From JAKFWI01 sp050246435 (GTDB lineage: Bacteria; Pseudomonadota; Alphaproteobacteria; Caulobacterales; Aquidulcibacteraceae), in contig JBFWWB010000001.1 in NCBI GenBank assembly GCA_050246435.1, positions 7,913 to 71,912 on the forward strand: 64,000 nucleotides of DNA. The letters are read 5' to 3'. Made by a program: the position numbers and the translations under genes. Shown piece after piece: positions 1-8,197 of this stretch (positions within the stretch are counted from its first letter, which is position 1; each line of letters opens with the position of its first letter). The notes under the pieces are model-generated. The model saw nothing but the letters and a program-made list of their open reading frames with translations. It was not told the DNA's origin and made no database searches.

Positions 1-1188
1 GGTGAGCGTGAGCAGATCGCGCTGGGCGTGGCTGCCGCCGAAGCGCTGGGCCCGGCCGCGCACGGCGTGCAACGCGTCCGCCGCGGCGGCGTAGCGGCCT
101 GCGGCGAAGTCCGCCAGCGCCTGCGCCGCGGGCAAGCCCACATGGCGCGTCATGAAGGCGTTGTCGTCCGCCCCTTCTGCGCGCCGGCGCAACGTGGCGA
201 GCATTCGCTCCGTCTCGGTCCTCCGGCCGGCGGCGAGGAACGCCATCATCGCATGCACGTCGTTGAACGCGTAGACGCCGTCGTCGGCGATGCGCGCCCA
301 ACTCTCGGCCAGCTCCGCCCAGCGGCCGCCGACATCGGCGCCCTCTAGATGCAGCCGCCAGAGCAGCGCCGATGCATCGATCATCTCCAGCAGCACTGTG
401 CTCGGCTGCGGGCGGATTTTCGCATCGTAAAGCGCCAGCGCAGCGGCGTAATCCAACCGATCGAGATGGAACAGCGCGACGTGCCACCAATTGTGGTAGG
501 CGAAGACGCTTTCCGGCGCCCAGCCTGGCGCGCCCCCTTCGAGCCAGCGCACGCCTTCTTCCGCGCGGCCCTGCATCTCGCAGACATGCGCCACCGCGTG
601 CGCGGCCCAGCTGTCCGCCGGCTCGATTGCGCACGCTTCGCGCCCGCAGACCTCCGCGCGGACGAAGTCGCCGCATTCCTCGTAGCCGAACGCCGCCATG
701 CCCAGCACCGCGCCGCGTTCGACCTCGCGCGCACCCCAGGCGCGCAGCGCTTGCACCGGGCGGTCGCGAAGCTCGGATTGCTGGCCGAGGAAGAAGTCCG
801 CCATGTGCGCGAACTGCAGCGCGAACAGGTCGCGCGGATGCTCCTGCGCAAGCGCGCCCCAGCGGGCGGCCGCTTCGAGATAGCGCCCTTCCACCCAGGC
901 GCGCGCCGCCGCCAGATGCGCCCGCTCGCGCGCGTTCGCATCGCCGGCCTCGCCGGCGCGCAGCGAGGATTCCGCCTCGCCCATATAGGCCTTGTCCGTC
1001 GTCTGGCCGATCGCCGCCGCGCGCACCGCCCAGGCGAGCGCGCAGGATTCGTCTTCCGCCAGCACCGCATCCAAGGATGCGATCGGATCGCCGCGCAGCA
1101 GCCGCAGCTGCTCGGCGGCGACAACCATCTTGTCCATCGCGGCGCGCGACGCGCTGGCGACTGGAACGCCATAAGGATCCCGGTTCAT
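1..1188 (-). CDS. TTC38-like tetratricopeptide repeat protein (3' end off the window)
   Basis: The minus-strand frame opens with ATG at 1188 (preceded by an AGAGGCAGG-like ribosome site) and stays open to the left edge, so the C-terminus is missing. The product is alanine-rich and helical. It has repeated small-residue/aromatic helix pairs and the segment FAYHNWWH, which is characteristic of the TTC38 family of TPR proteins. These cytosolic proteins are thought to act as scaffolds; the substrate is unknown. No signal peptide is visible. It is transcribed away from the TetR pair to its right, with about 230 bases between the two starts. The family call is moderately sure; the role is not known. 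Confidence 0.72.
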   Translation of the reverse strand, partial: MNRDPYGVPVASASRAAMDKMVVAAEQLRLLRGDPIASLDAVLAEDESCALAWAVRAAAIGQTTDKAYMGEAESSLRAGEAGDANARERAHLAAARAWVEGRYLEAAARWGALAQEHPRDLFALQFAHMADFFLGQQSELRDRPVQALRAWGAREVERGAVLGMAAFGYEECGDFVRAEVCGREACAIEPADSWAAHAVAHVCEMQGRAEEGVRWLEGGAPGWAPESVFAYHNWWHVALFHLDRLDYAAALALYDAKIRPQPSTVLLEMIDASALLWRLHLEGADVGGRWAELAESWARIADDGVYAFNDVHAMMAFLAAGRRTETERMLATLRRRAEGADDNAFMTRHVGLPAAQALADFAAGRYAAAADALHAVRGRAQRFGGSHAQRDLLTLT

Positions 1189-1422
1189 CAGCCTGCCTCT
1201 TGATCGTTTGGAGCGCGGGAAACGGCTCCGTTCCGGGCTGGACGCTAGGGCTGCGGGCGGGCTGAACCTAGTCTACTCGTCGTACGCTTTGGCGCCGCTC
1301 TTCAAAAGCAAGAGATGTCAGCGCTTTACGGGCGCGCCGCGCCTCGGGCGCAATTGCCTGCGGCGTCGCGGGCATGGCAAATTCGCACTCTCGGTGCAGA
1401 TATTCGCGGATGGGGGCGCGCC

Positions 1423-2046
1423 ATGGCGGCGAAGGCGGCGACGAAAGGCGGGCAAACGCGCGAGCGCCTGCTGCAGCTTGCTGAGGATGCGGTGTTGCGC
1501 CAGGGGTTCGCCGCGACCTCCCTGGAAGCGCTGATCGCCGCGGCCGGCATCACAAAGAGCGGCTTCCTCTATCATTTCCGCGACAAGCACGATCTCGCGA
1601 AGGCGCTGCTGCAGCGTTACCTCGAGCATGACGACGCGCTCCTCGATGCGCTCTTCGCCAAGGCCGATGACCTGATAGACGATCCGCTCCACGCTTATCT
1701 CGCCTTCCTCAAATTGTTCGCCGGCGTGATGGCCGATCTGCCCGCGCGCCATCCTGGCTGCATGGTCGCCTCATACTGTTATCAGGATCAGCTGCACAGC
1801 CGCGAAATTCGCGCAATGAGCGCCGCCGGGATGATGGCGTGGCGCACGCGCTTCCGCGCGCGGCTGGAGCGCATCGCCGCGCGCTATCCCCCGCGCGTCG
1901 CCGTCGATCTCGACGCTCTGGCCGATATGACGATCACGCTCGTCGAAGGCGGCATCATTCTCGACAAGGGCCGGCGCACGCATGGCGCGCTGGCGCAGCA
2001 GATCTTGATGCTGCGCGATTTCGTGCGCCTGGTGTTCGCGCCGTGA
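1423..2046 (+). CDS. TetR/AcrR family transcriptional regulator (first of a tandem pair)
   Basis: A 207-residue regulator of normal TetR length. The N-terminal 50 residues form the helix-turn-helix, including AAGITKSGFLYHF, the typical TetR recognition helix. The C-terminal two thirds would be the ligand-binding and dimer domain. I chose ATG 1423 over an in-frame ATG at 1315 because it puts the DNA-binding domain at the very N-terminus. The stop overlaps the next gene's start by four bases (GTGA at 2043-2046). The ligand and the target genes cannot be read from the sequence; the divergent TPR gene at 1-1188 or dnaX downstream are possible but unsupported targets. Confidence 0.88.
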   Translation: MAAKAATKGGQTRERLLQLAEDAVLRQGFAATSLEALIAAAGITKSGFLYHFRDKHDLAKALLQRYLEHDDALLDALFAKADDLIDDPLHAYLAFLKLFAGVMADLPARHPGCMVASYCYQDQLHSREIRAMSAAGMMAWRTRFRARLERIAARYPPRVAVDLDALADMTITLVEGGIILDKGRRTHGALAQQILMLRDFVRLVFAP

Positions 2047-2708
2047 GCGGGGCGGCTGAAAAATCGCTGAGCCGCGGCGAGCGCACGCGCGCGGCCCTGC
2101 TCGATCTCGCCGAGATCGCCGTGCTCGAGAAAGGCTACGCCGCCACCTCCATCGAGGAATTGATCGCCGCCGCCGGCATCACCAAGAGCGGCTTCTTCTA
2201 TCACTTTCGCGAGAAGGCCGATCTCGCAAAGGCGCTGCTCCGGCGCGACAATGCCGCCGTCGAAGCGGGCCTGCGCGAGATCTTCGCCGCCGCCGTCGCC
2301 GCGCATGACGATCCCCTCGAAGCGCTGCTGTTCGGCCTCAAGCTCTACGCGCAGATCGCCGCGAAATCGCCGGCGTCGCGTCCGGGCTGCCTCGCGGCGG
2401 CGTTTTCCTATCAGGACGCCTTGTTCGACGACGAAGCCCGCGCGTTGATCGCCGAAGGCCTCGCCTTCAAGCACCGCACGATCCGCGTCGCGCTGGAACG
2501 CGTGGCCGCCGCCCGCCCGCCGCGCGCGCCCGTCGATCTCGACGCCCTGGCCGACATGGCCCTCGCCGTCACCCAGGGCGGCATGATCCTCGATCGCGTC
2601 CGCCCGCCGGAGGAAAGCGTGCTGGACGCGCAGATGGCGCTATACCGCGCCTATGTGCGGCAGCTTTTCGCCGACCCGGAGAGCGAACGGCCGCTCCGGC
2701 GCCCCTGA
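2043..2708 (+). CDS. TetR/AcrR family transcriptional regulator (second of a tandem pair)
   Basis: A 221-residue TetR regulator starting at a GTG that overlaps the TGA of the preceding gene, so the two are almost certainly translated together. It is a clear paralogue of that neighbour: the recognition helix (AAGITKSGFFYHF), the ARPPRAPVDLDALADM region and the GGMILDR segment all have close counterparts. This suggests local duplication. The pair could form heterodimers or act on different ligands; neither can be decided from the sequence. Only about 40 bases separate it from dnaX, so read-through into dnaX is possible. Confidence 0.88.
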   Translation: MSGAAEKSLSRGERTRAALLDLAEIAVLEKGYAATSIEELIAAAGITKSGFFYHFREKADLAKALLRRDNAAVEAGLREIFAAAVAAHDDPLEALLFGLKLYAQIAAKSPASRPGCLAAAFSYQDALFDDEARALIAEGLAFKHRTIRVALERVAAARPPRAPVDLDALADMALAVTQGGMILDRVRPPEESVLDAQMALYRAYVRQLFADPESERPLRRP

Positions 2709-2747
2709 AGCCTCGCCCCGCGCGGCCGCGGGCGCTATATCTGGGCC

Positions 2748-4484
2748 ATGAGCGACGATTCCGGCGCAGACTCAGGCCCAAGCCTGTTCGGAGACGAGGC
2801 GTCTCCGGCGGGTTACGTCGTGCTGGCGCGGAAATACCGTCCGCGCACCTTCGAGGACATGATCGGCCAGGAAGCGATGGTGAAGACCATCGCCAATTCC
2901 TTCGCGTTGGGGCGCGTGCCCCACGCCTACATGCTCACCGGCGTCCGCGGCGTCGGCAAGACGACGACGGCCCGCCTGCTCGCTCGCGCGCTCAACTACA
3001 AGCGCGGCGAGATCGACGCCCCCTCGATCGCGCTCGAGCCGCCGGGTGAACATTGCCTGGCGATCATGGAGAGCCGCCATCCCGACGTGTTCGAGATGGA
3101 CGCGGCCTCCCGCACCGGCATCAACGATATCCGCGAAATCCTCGAAAGCGTGCGTTACGCCCCTGTCTCGGCGCGCACTAAGGTCTACATCATCGACGAA
3201 GTGCACATGCTGTCGACGGCGGCGTTCAACGGCCTGCTCAAGACGCTCGAAGAACCCCCGCCGCATGTGAAATTCATCTTCGCCACCACCGAAATCCGCA
3301 AGGTGCCGGTGACCGTGCTGTCGCGTACGCAGCGCTTCGATCTGAAGCGCATCAGCCCGCAGGCGCTGGGCGAACATCTCGCCAATATCTGTGCGAAGGA
3401 GAAGGTGGCGATTGCGCCCGAGGGCCTGGCGCTGATTGCGCGCGCCGCGGAGGGCTCCGTGCGCGACGCGCTCTCCCTGTTGGATCAGGCGATCGTGCAG
3501 ACCGGCGGCGGCAAGCCGGTCGACGCCGCCGCCATCCGCGACATGCTGGGCCTGGCCGATCGCGCGCGCCTCATCGATCTGTTCGCCGCCATCGCGCGCG
3601 GGGACGCAAAGACCGCGCTCACTGAGATGCGCGATCAGTACGACCGCGGCGCCGATCCGGCCTTGATCCTGCGCGATCTGCTGGAGATCGGCCACGAGGC
3701 CGCGCGCGTGCAGGCGCTGGGGCAGGATGTCGGCGCGGCGGGCGCCGATTGGGCCGCGAAAATCCGCGCGCTCGCGGAAAGCCAGTCTCCGGCGCAGCTT
3801 TCGCGGCTTTGGGCGATGCTGCTCAAAGCGCTGGAGGATGTCGGCAAGGCGCCCGAGCCGATCGCAGCGGCTGAAATGGCCGCCGTGCGTCTCGCCGCCG
3901 CCGCCGGCCTGCCGCCCCCGGAAGACGCCGCCAAACTGCTCGCCGCTTCCGCCAGTTCCGCGCCTGCGGCGCCGCCGCCCGCGCGCCCCGCCGCGCCGCC
4001 GGAAAACGCCACCATCCAGACAGGGCCCGCCGGCCCGGGCCTGCAAAGTTTCGACGACGTGGCCTCCCTCATCGCCGAGATGCGCGACATCAATCTCGAG
4101 GTCGATGTCGACCGCTTCATGCGCGTCACCTCCTTCGCGCCGGGCCGCATCGTCTACGCGCCGATCGCGGGCGCGCCGCACGATCTGGCGCTGCGCCTTT
4201 CCCGTGCGCTGCACGAATGGACCGGCGAGACCTGGGAGGTCCGTCCCGATGGCGCGCCCGAAGAAGCCGCCGGCGTGGAAAGCCTCGCCGAGCGGCGCAC
4301 GCGCGAGCGCGAAGCCGTGCTGGAGGAATTGCGCAAGCATCCTTTCGTGGCCGACGCCTTGAAGGCGTTCCCCAACGCGCAGATCGTCGAGGTGCGCGCC
4401 GCGACGCCGCCCGAAGGCGCCGAAATCATCGACATGGATTCGCGTACGCCGCCAGGGCCTGCGAAACGCAAGAAGGAAGGCTGA
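2748..4484 (+). CDS. dnaX: DNA polymerase III subunit gamma/tau
   Basis: The 578-residue clamp-loader ATPase of the replicative polymerase. The AAA+ core shows Walker A (GVRGVGKT, residues 65-72), Walker B with DEVH (150-153) and the sensor-1 segment ATTEIRKVPVTVLSRTQRF. The C-terminal half is Ala/Pro-rich and then a folded tau-type tail. The four-cysteine zinc module of E. coli DnaX is reduced to a single cysteine (residue 103); reduced zinc modules are, to my recollection, normal in alphaproteobacteria. I see no obvious A-rich slippage site, so a separately made gamma form is not indicated. It leads a run with ybaB, a GGCT gene and recR, joined by 1-4 base overlaps. Confidence 0.97.
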   Translation: MSDDSGADSGPSLFGDEASPAGYVVLARKYRPRTFEDMIGQEAMVKTIANSFALGRVPHAYMLTGVRGVGKTTTARLLARALNYKRGEIDAPSIALEPPGEHCLAIMESRHPDVFEMDAASRTGINDIREILESVRYAPVSARTKVYIIDEVHMLSTAAFNGLLKTLEEPPPHVKFIFATTEIRKVPVTVLSRTQRFDLKRISPQALGEHLANICAKEKVAIAPEGLALIARAAEGSVRDALSLLDQAIVQTGGGKPVDAAAIRDMLGLADRARLIDLFAAIARGDAKTALTEMRDQYDRGADPALILRDLLEIGHEAARVQALGQDVGAAGADWAAKIRALAESQSPAQLSRLWAMLLKALEDVGKAPEPIAAAEMAAVRLAAAAGLPPPEDAAKLLAASASSAPAAPPPARPAAPPENATIQTGPAGPGLQSFDDVASLIAEMRDINLEVDVDRFMRVTSFAPGRIVYAPIAGAPHDLALRLSRALHEWTGETWEVRPDGAPEEAAGVESLAERRTREREAVLEELRKHPFVADALKAFPNAQIVEVRAATPPEGAEIIDMDSRTPPGPAKRKKEG

Positions 4485-4807
4485 TGAAGGATCTCTCCCA
4501 GATCATGCGCCAGGCGCAGGCGATGCAGGCGAAAATCGCCCAGGCGCAGGCGAAGCTCGAAGCGATGGAGGTTGAAGGCCAGGCCGGCGGCGGGCTGGTG
4601 AAGGCGCGCCTTTCGGGCAAGAACGCGCTTCTGGGGCTGACGATCGACGCCTCTCTGCTGAAGCCGGAAGAGGCCGAGATCGTGGAGGATCTCATCAAGG
4701 CCGCGCATGAGGATGCGCGCCGCAAGCTCGAAGAAGCCCAGAATGAAGAGTTCAAATCGATCGGCGCGGGCGCCGGCATCCTGCCGGGCTTCAAACTGCC
4801 GTTTTGA
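4484..4807 (+). CDS. ybaB: YbaB/EbfC family nucleoid-associated protein
   Basis: A 107-residue protein with the family's layout: a long N-terminal helix (MKDLSQIMRQAQAMQ), a glycine-rich turn followed by a beta strand, and a C-terminal helix ending in the GILPGFKLPF tail. Family members are small dimeric DNA-binding proteins. The ATG overlaps the dnaX stop by one base (TGATG), which implies translational coupling. The dnaX-ybaB-recR order is widely conserved in bacteria and supports the identification. Confidence 0.95.
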   Translation: MKDLSQIMRQAQAMQAKIAQAQAKLEAMEVEGQAGGGLVKARLSGKNALLGLTIDASLLKPEEAEIVEDLIKAAHEDARRKLEEAQNEEFKSIGAGAGILPGFKLPF

Positions 4808-5220
4808 CGGACGCGGGCGGCCTGCTTTTCGTCTACGGCTCGCTGCGCCCCGGCGCGCCGCCCCATCCGCTGGCCGAACGCTTCTGGGCCGAGGCGGCGC
4901 ATCTCGGCCGTGCGCGCACGGTCGGCGCGCTGCATTGGATCACGGACTCCGAAGGCGCGGCCTATCCCGGCCTTGTCGAATCGGGCGACGCCGCCGACAT
5001 CGTGATCGGCGATCTCTTTCGCCTGCCGGAAGCGCCGGCGCTGTTGGCGCTGCTCGATGCCTATGAGGATGAAGGCGTGGATTACCTCCGCCGCACCGCC
5101 GCCGTGACTCTGGAGGATGGCCGCACGCTGATGGCGTGGGTCTATGTCCGCCATGCCGCGGCGAAGCGCGGCGCGCGCATCGCCGGCGGCGATTTCCTGA
5201 AAGCGCAGGCGCAAGGATGA
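4804..5220 (+). CDS. gamma-glutamylcyclotransferase (GGCT/AIG2-like) family protein
   Basis: 138 residues. It opens with LLFVYGSLRPGAPPH, the Y-G-S-L signature of the gamma-glutamylcyclotransferase fold, and carries LDAYEDEG, which contains the conserved acidic residue. Family members release 5-oxoproline from gamma-glutamyl compounds, but many bacterial members have no known substrate. The TTG start overlaps the ybaB stop (TTGA, 4804-4807) and the stop overlaps the recR start, so it is embedded in the dnaX-recR operon. Its link to DNA repair, if any, is unclear. Confidence 0.85.
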   Translation: MTDAGGLLFVYGSLRPGAPPHPLAERFWAEAAHLGRARTVGALHWITDSEGAAYPGLVESGDAADIVIGDLFRLPEAPALLALLDAYEDEGVDYLRRTAAVTLEDGRTLMAWVYVRHAAAKRGARIAGGDFLKAQAQG

Positions 5221-5834
5221 GGCGCGGCCGCGCCTCCCCGCTCGCTGCGCCCGAGATCGAGCGCCTGGTGGAGCTGCTGGCGAAGTTGCCTGGCCTCGGC
5301 CCCCGCTCGGCGCGCCGCGCGGCGCTGCATCTTCTGAAGAAGAAGGACGCGCTGATGGCGCCCTTGAGCGATGCGCTCGCCGAGGCGGCCGACAAAATCC
5401 ATGCCTGCAGCGAATGCGGCGCCCTGGACGCGAGCGATCCCTGCATGCTCTGCGCCTCCGCCGAGCGCGACGAAGGCCTGTTGTGCGTCGTATCCGAGGT
5501 GGGCGACGTGTGGGCGCTGGAGCGCGCCGGCGCCTATCGCGGGCGCTATCATGTGCTGGGCGGCGTGCTCTCCGCGCTGGACGGCGTGCGCCCGGAGGAT
5601 TTGCGCATCGCCAAGCTGATCGAGCGCGCCCGCCAACCCGCTGTGCGCGAGGTGATCCTCGCGCTATCGGCCACCGTCGATGGGCAGACCACGGCGCATT
5701 ATCTCACGGAGCGCTTGGCCGGCGGCGGCGCGGCGGTGACGCGCCTTTCCCACGGTGTGCCGGTTGGCGGCGAATTGGAATTGCTGGACGACGGCACGCT
5801 GCTTGCGGCGCTCGCGAGCCGCCGTCCGTTCTAG
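5217..5834 (+). CDS. recR: recombination mediator RecR
   Basis: A 205-residue RecR, a ring-forming partner of RecO/RecF that loads RecA at gaps. Visible are the helix-hairpin-helix (LAKLPGLGPRSARRAALHLL), the zinc finger with C64, C67, C76 and C79 (CSECGALDASDPCMLC) and the Toprim domain (LCVVSEVGDVWALE, then ILALSATVDGQTTAHYL). ATG 5217 was chosen because it overlaps the preceding stop as ATGA; a frame extension back to 5136 lies inside the GGCT gene. It is the last gene of the dnaX run and faces the convergent META lipoprotein gene 16 bases away. Confidence 0.97.
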   Translation: MRRGRASPLAAPEIERLVELLAKLPGLGPRSARRAALHLLKKKDALMAPLSDALAEAADKIHACSECGALDASDPCMLCASAERDEGLLCVVSEVGDVWALERAGAYRGRYHVLGGVLSALDGVRPEDLRIAKLIERARQPAVREVILALSATVDGQTTAHYLTERLAGGGAAVTRLSHGVPVGGELELLDDGTLLAALASRRPF

Positions 5835-5850
5835 CCGCGCGGCGGGGCGC

Positions 5851-6282
5851 TCAGCTGCCGTCCGGGCGCAGCACGATGGAGCGGCCATCGGCCAACGCGA
5901 TCACCAGCCCGCCGCGCTCATCCATCGCATAGGTTTGCGCCTTGCCGAGGGCGGCGAGGAATTTCGTTTCCTGATCCATCAGCGGTTGCGCGCACGCCAT
6001 CTTCGTGGCCCCCAACGCGGAGAAGGTGAGCGCCTCGTTCGCTTCCGCATAGCCGCCGAAATAGCGGTTGCAGCCGGTGCTTCCCGCCACCTTGCCCGGC
6101 TCGCCGAACACGACGGTGACGCGCGAATTCTCCACTACCGGATCGCCGGCGATGCTCTGCGCCACCCATTGCGTCTTCGAGAGCTTCGTGGTGGCCGCCG
6201 CGGGCTCGCTCTTCGTCGCGCACGCCGCCATCACAAACGCGCTCGCCGCCAAGGCAGCGCCAAGGCCCAGAAAATTCCGCAT
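5851..6282 (-). CDS. META domain-containing lipoprotein (HslJ-like)
   Basis: 143 residues with a lipoprotein signal: a hydrophobic N-terminus ending in the lipobox FVMAAC. The body matches the META/HslJ domain, including GSTGCNRYFGGY and ATKMACAQPLMDQE. META proteins are small periplasmic or outer-membrane proteins linked to heat shock and drug tolerance in E. coli, with no defined biochemical activity. ATG 6282 has GGAGG nine bases upstream and is preferred over TTG 6291. It lies about 100 bases downstream of mcd on the same strand and may be the last gene of the ccr-mcd run. Confidence 0.85.
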   Translation of the reverse strand: MRNFLGLGAALAASAFVMAACATKSEPAAATTKLSKTQWVAQSIAGDPVVENSRVTVVFGEPGKVAGSTGCNRYFGGYAEANEALTFSALGATKMACAQPLMDQETKFLAALGKAQTYAMDERGGLVIALADGRSIVLRPDGS

Positions 6283-6386
6283 GAGAAGCAACCTCCATCC
6301 CGCCGTCGCGCAGGCTTATGCCCCGCAAGCATGGCGAAAACCAGCCCGCGGGGCAGCGCCCTTATGGCGGCGGCTGTCGCGTACGG

Positions 6387-8075
6387 CTAATTCGCGCCGC
6401 CCTCCAGCAGCCGCTGCGCGATCACTTTCGCCTGGATTTCGCCGGCGCCTTCGAAAATGTTGAGGATGCGCGCATCCGCCAGCACCCGGCTGATCGGATA
6501 TTCCATCGCGAAGCCGTTGCCGCCATGGATTTGCAGCGCGTTGTCAGCCGCGGCCCACGCCACGCGCGCGGCCAGCAGTTTCGCCATCCCCGCTTCGAGA
6601 TCGCAGCGCTTGCCGGAATCCTTCTGGCGCGCGGCGAAATAGGTGATCTGGCGCGCCGCCGCCAGCTCCGCCGCCATCATCACCAGTTTGTTCGCCACGC
6701 GCGGAAAGCCGAAAATCTCGCGGCCGAATTGCTTGCGTTCGACCGCGTATTTGAGGCCCAGTTCCAGCGCGCACTGGCCGACGCCCACGGCGCGCGCCGC
6801 CGTCTGGATGCGCGCGCTTTCGAATGTCGCCATCAACTGGCGAAATCCCTGGCCCTCCACGCCGCCCAGCAGATTGCCGGCGGGCACGGTGAAGCCGTCG
6901 AAGCCGATCTCGTATTCCTTCATGCCGCGATAGCCGATCACCGCGATCTCGCCGCCGCTCATGCCCGCGGCGGGAAACGGCGCCGCGTCATCGCCGCGCG
7001 GCTTCTCCGCCAGCAGCATGGAAAGCCCACGGTGATCTTTCGAGGCGGGATCGGTGCGCACCAGCAAGGTCATCACGTCGGCGCGCGCGGCGTGCGTGAT
7101 CCACGTCTTGTTCCCGGTCACCGTGTAGACGTCGCCCTCGCGCTGCGCGCGCGTGCGCAAAGAAGCGAGGTCCGATCCGGTGTTCGGCTCGGTGAACACC
7201 GCCGTCGGCAGGATTTCGCCGGAGGCGATCTTCGGCAGATAATGCGCGCGCTGCTCCGGCGTGCCGCCGATGGTGATCAGCTCGGCGGCGATCTCCGAAC
7301 GCGTGCCGAGGCTGCCCACGCCGATATAGCCGCGCGACAGCTCCTCCGAGACGACGACCATCGCCGTCTTGCCCATGCCGGCGCCGCCATATTCCTCCGG
7401 AATGGTGAGGCCGAACACGCCGAGCTCCGCCATATGGCCCACGACGTCGAGCGGGATGAATTCGTCCTTCAGGTGCCAATCATGCGCGAACGGGATCACC
7501 TCCGCGTCGGCGAATTTACGGAACTGGTCGCGCACCATCTCCAGATCTTCGTCGAGGCCCGCATCCTCGAGCGTCGCCTTGCCTTGCGCTGCGTGCAGCA
7601 GCGCCGCGAGCCGGCCCTTCGCCGCGACCGTTCCGCCAGCCGCGATCAGCGCCCGAACGGCGGCGTTTTCCGTCAGCCAGTTTGGCGCGAGCCCGAAATC
7701 GGCGGGCCGCGCGGTTTCGCCCTGGTTCATCGCCACGCCGCCGATCAGCTGCGCGCAATATTCGCCGAACAGGAATTGCGTCAGCAGCCGCTCCGTTTCT
7801 CCGGCGCGGCCCGCCGCTTCCAGCGCGGCGAGCCAGGCCTGCATCTGGCGCAAGGTTTCGCCGTAGGTGGCGATCCAGGCGAGCCCGTGCGCGGCGTGCT
7901 GCTCGACATCGATCAGGATGCGGTCGGCCTTGCCCGCGGGCGCCACGCGCGCCGCCACTGCGCCTCGCACGGCGGCGACGTACGCATCCGCCGCAGCGCA
8001 CGCCGCAGCCAGCTTGCCCGCGAGATCGGGCGCGATCAGATCGGCTTCCGCTGAGGTTTCGGCGGCGAGGCTCAT
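6387..8075 (-). CDS. mcd: (2S)-methylsuccinyl-CoA dehydrogenase
   Basis: A 562-residue flavoprotein of the acyl-CoA dehydrogenase family. The last ~380 residues are the classic fold (TIPEEYGGAGMGK, FTEPNTGSDLAS, QIHGGNGFAMEYP). The first ~170 residues are an extra alpha-helical domain, and that domain distinguishes methylsuccinyl-CoA dehydrogenase from ordinary family members. It oxidises (2S)-methylsuccinyl-CoA to mesaconyl-CoA in the ethylmalonyl-CoA pathway. The nearby ccr and ecm genes strongly support this substrate over a fatty acyl-CoA. ATG 8075 follows a GGGA-like site; ATG 8087 is an alternative four residues longer. The same open frame continues upstream as an antisense artefact, so the longer reading is not used. 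Confidence 0.92.
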   Translation of the reverse strand: MSLAAETSAEADLIAPDLAGKLAAACAAADAYVAAVRGAVAARVAPAGKADRILIDVEQHAAHGLAWIATYGETLRQMQAWLAALEAAGRAGETERLLTQFLFGEYCAQLIGGVAMNQGETARPADFGLAPNWLTENAAVRALIAAGGTVAAKGRLAALLHAAQGKATLEDAGLDEDLEMVRDQFRKFADAEVIPFAHDWHLKDEFIPLDVVGHMAELGVFGLTIPEEYGGAGMGKTAMVVVSEELSRGYIGVGSLGTRSEIAAELITIGGTPEQRAHYLPKIASGEILPTAVFTEPNTGSDLASLRTRAQREGDVYTVTGNKTWITHAARADVMTLLVRTDPASKDHRGLSMLLAEKPRGDDAAPFPAAGMSGGEIAVIGYRGMKEYEIGFDGFTVPAGNLLGGVEGQGFRQLMATFESARIQTAARAVGVGQCALELGLKYAVERKQFGREIFGFPRVANKLVMMAAELAAARQITYFAARQKDSGKRCDLEAGMAKLLAARVAWAAADNALQIHGGNGFAMEYPISRVLADARILNIFEGAGEIQAKVIAQRLLEGGAN

Positions 8076-8197
8076 GGCGCGTCCCATCCGTGTTGCGGCG
8101 TGAAATCTACGCCCGCGCCCGCGAGGGGCCAATTCCTGCGCCGCGCAGCGATGTGGATTGCGGCCCTCTGCCTTGTCCGTAACCGCCGCCGGCGCAC

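Noticed and set aside
381..1203. Long open frames on both strands over 1-1.2 kb (for example 349-1203 plus and 381-1172 minus)
   Set aside because: They are Arg/Pro/Ala-rich shadows of the TPR gene whose true frame runs from 1188 to the left edge and contains family-like helices and a good ribosome site.
3750..3850. DnaX frameshift (gamma-form) slippage site
   Set aside because: No A-rich heptamer of the known type followed by a stem was found in the tau-specific part of the gene.
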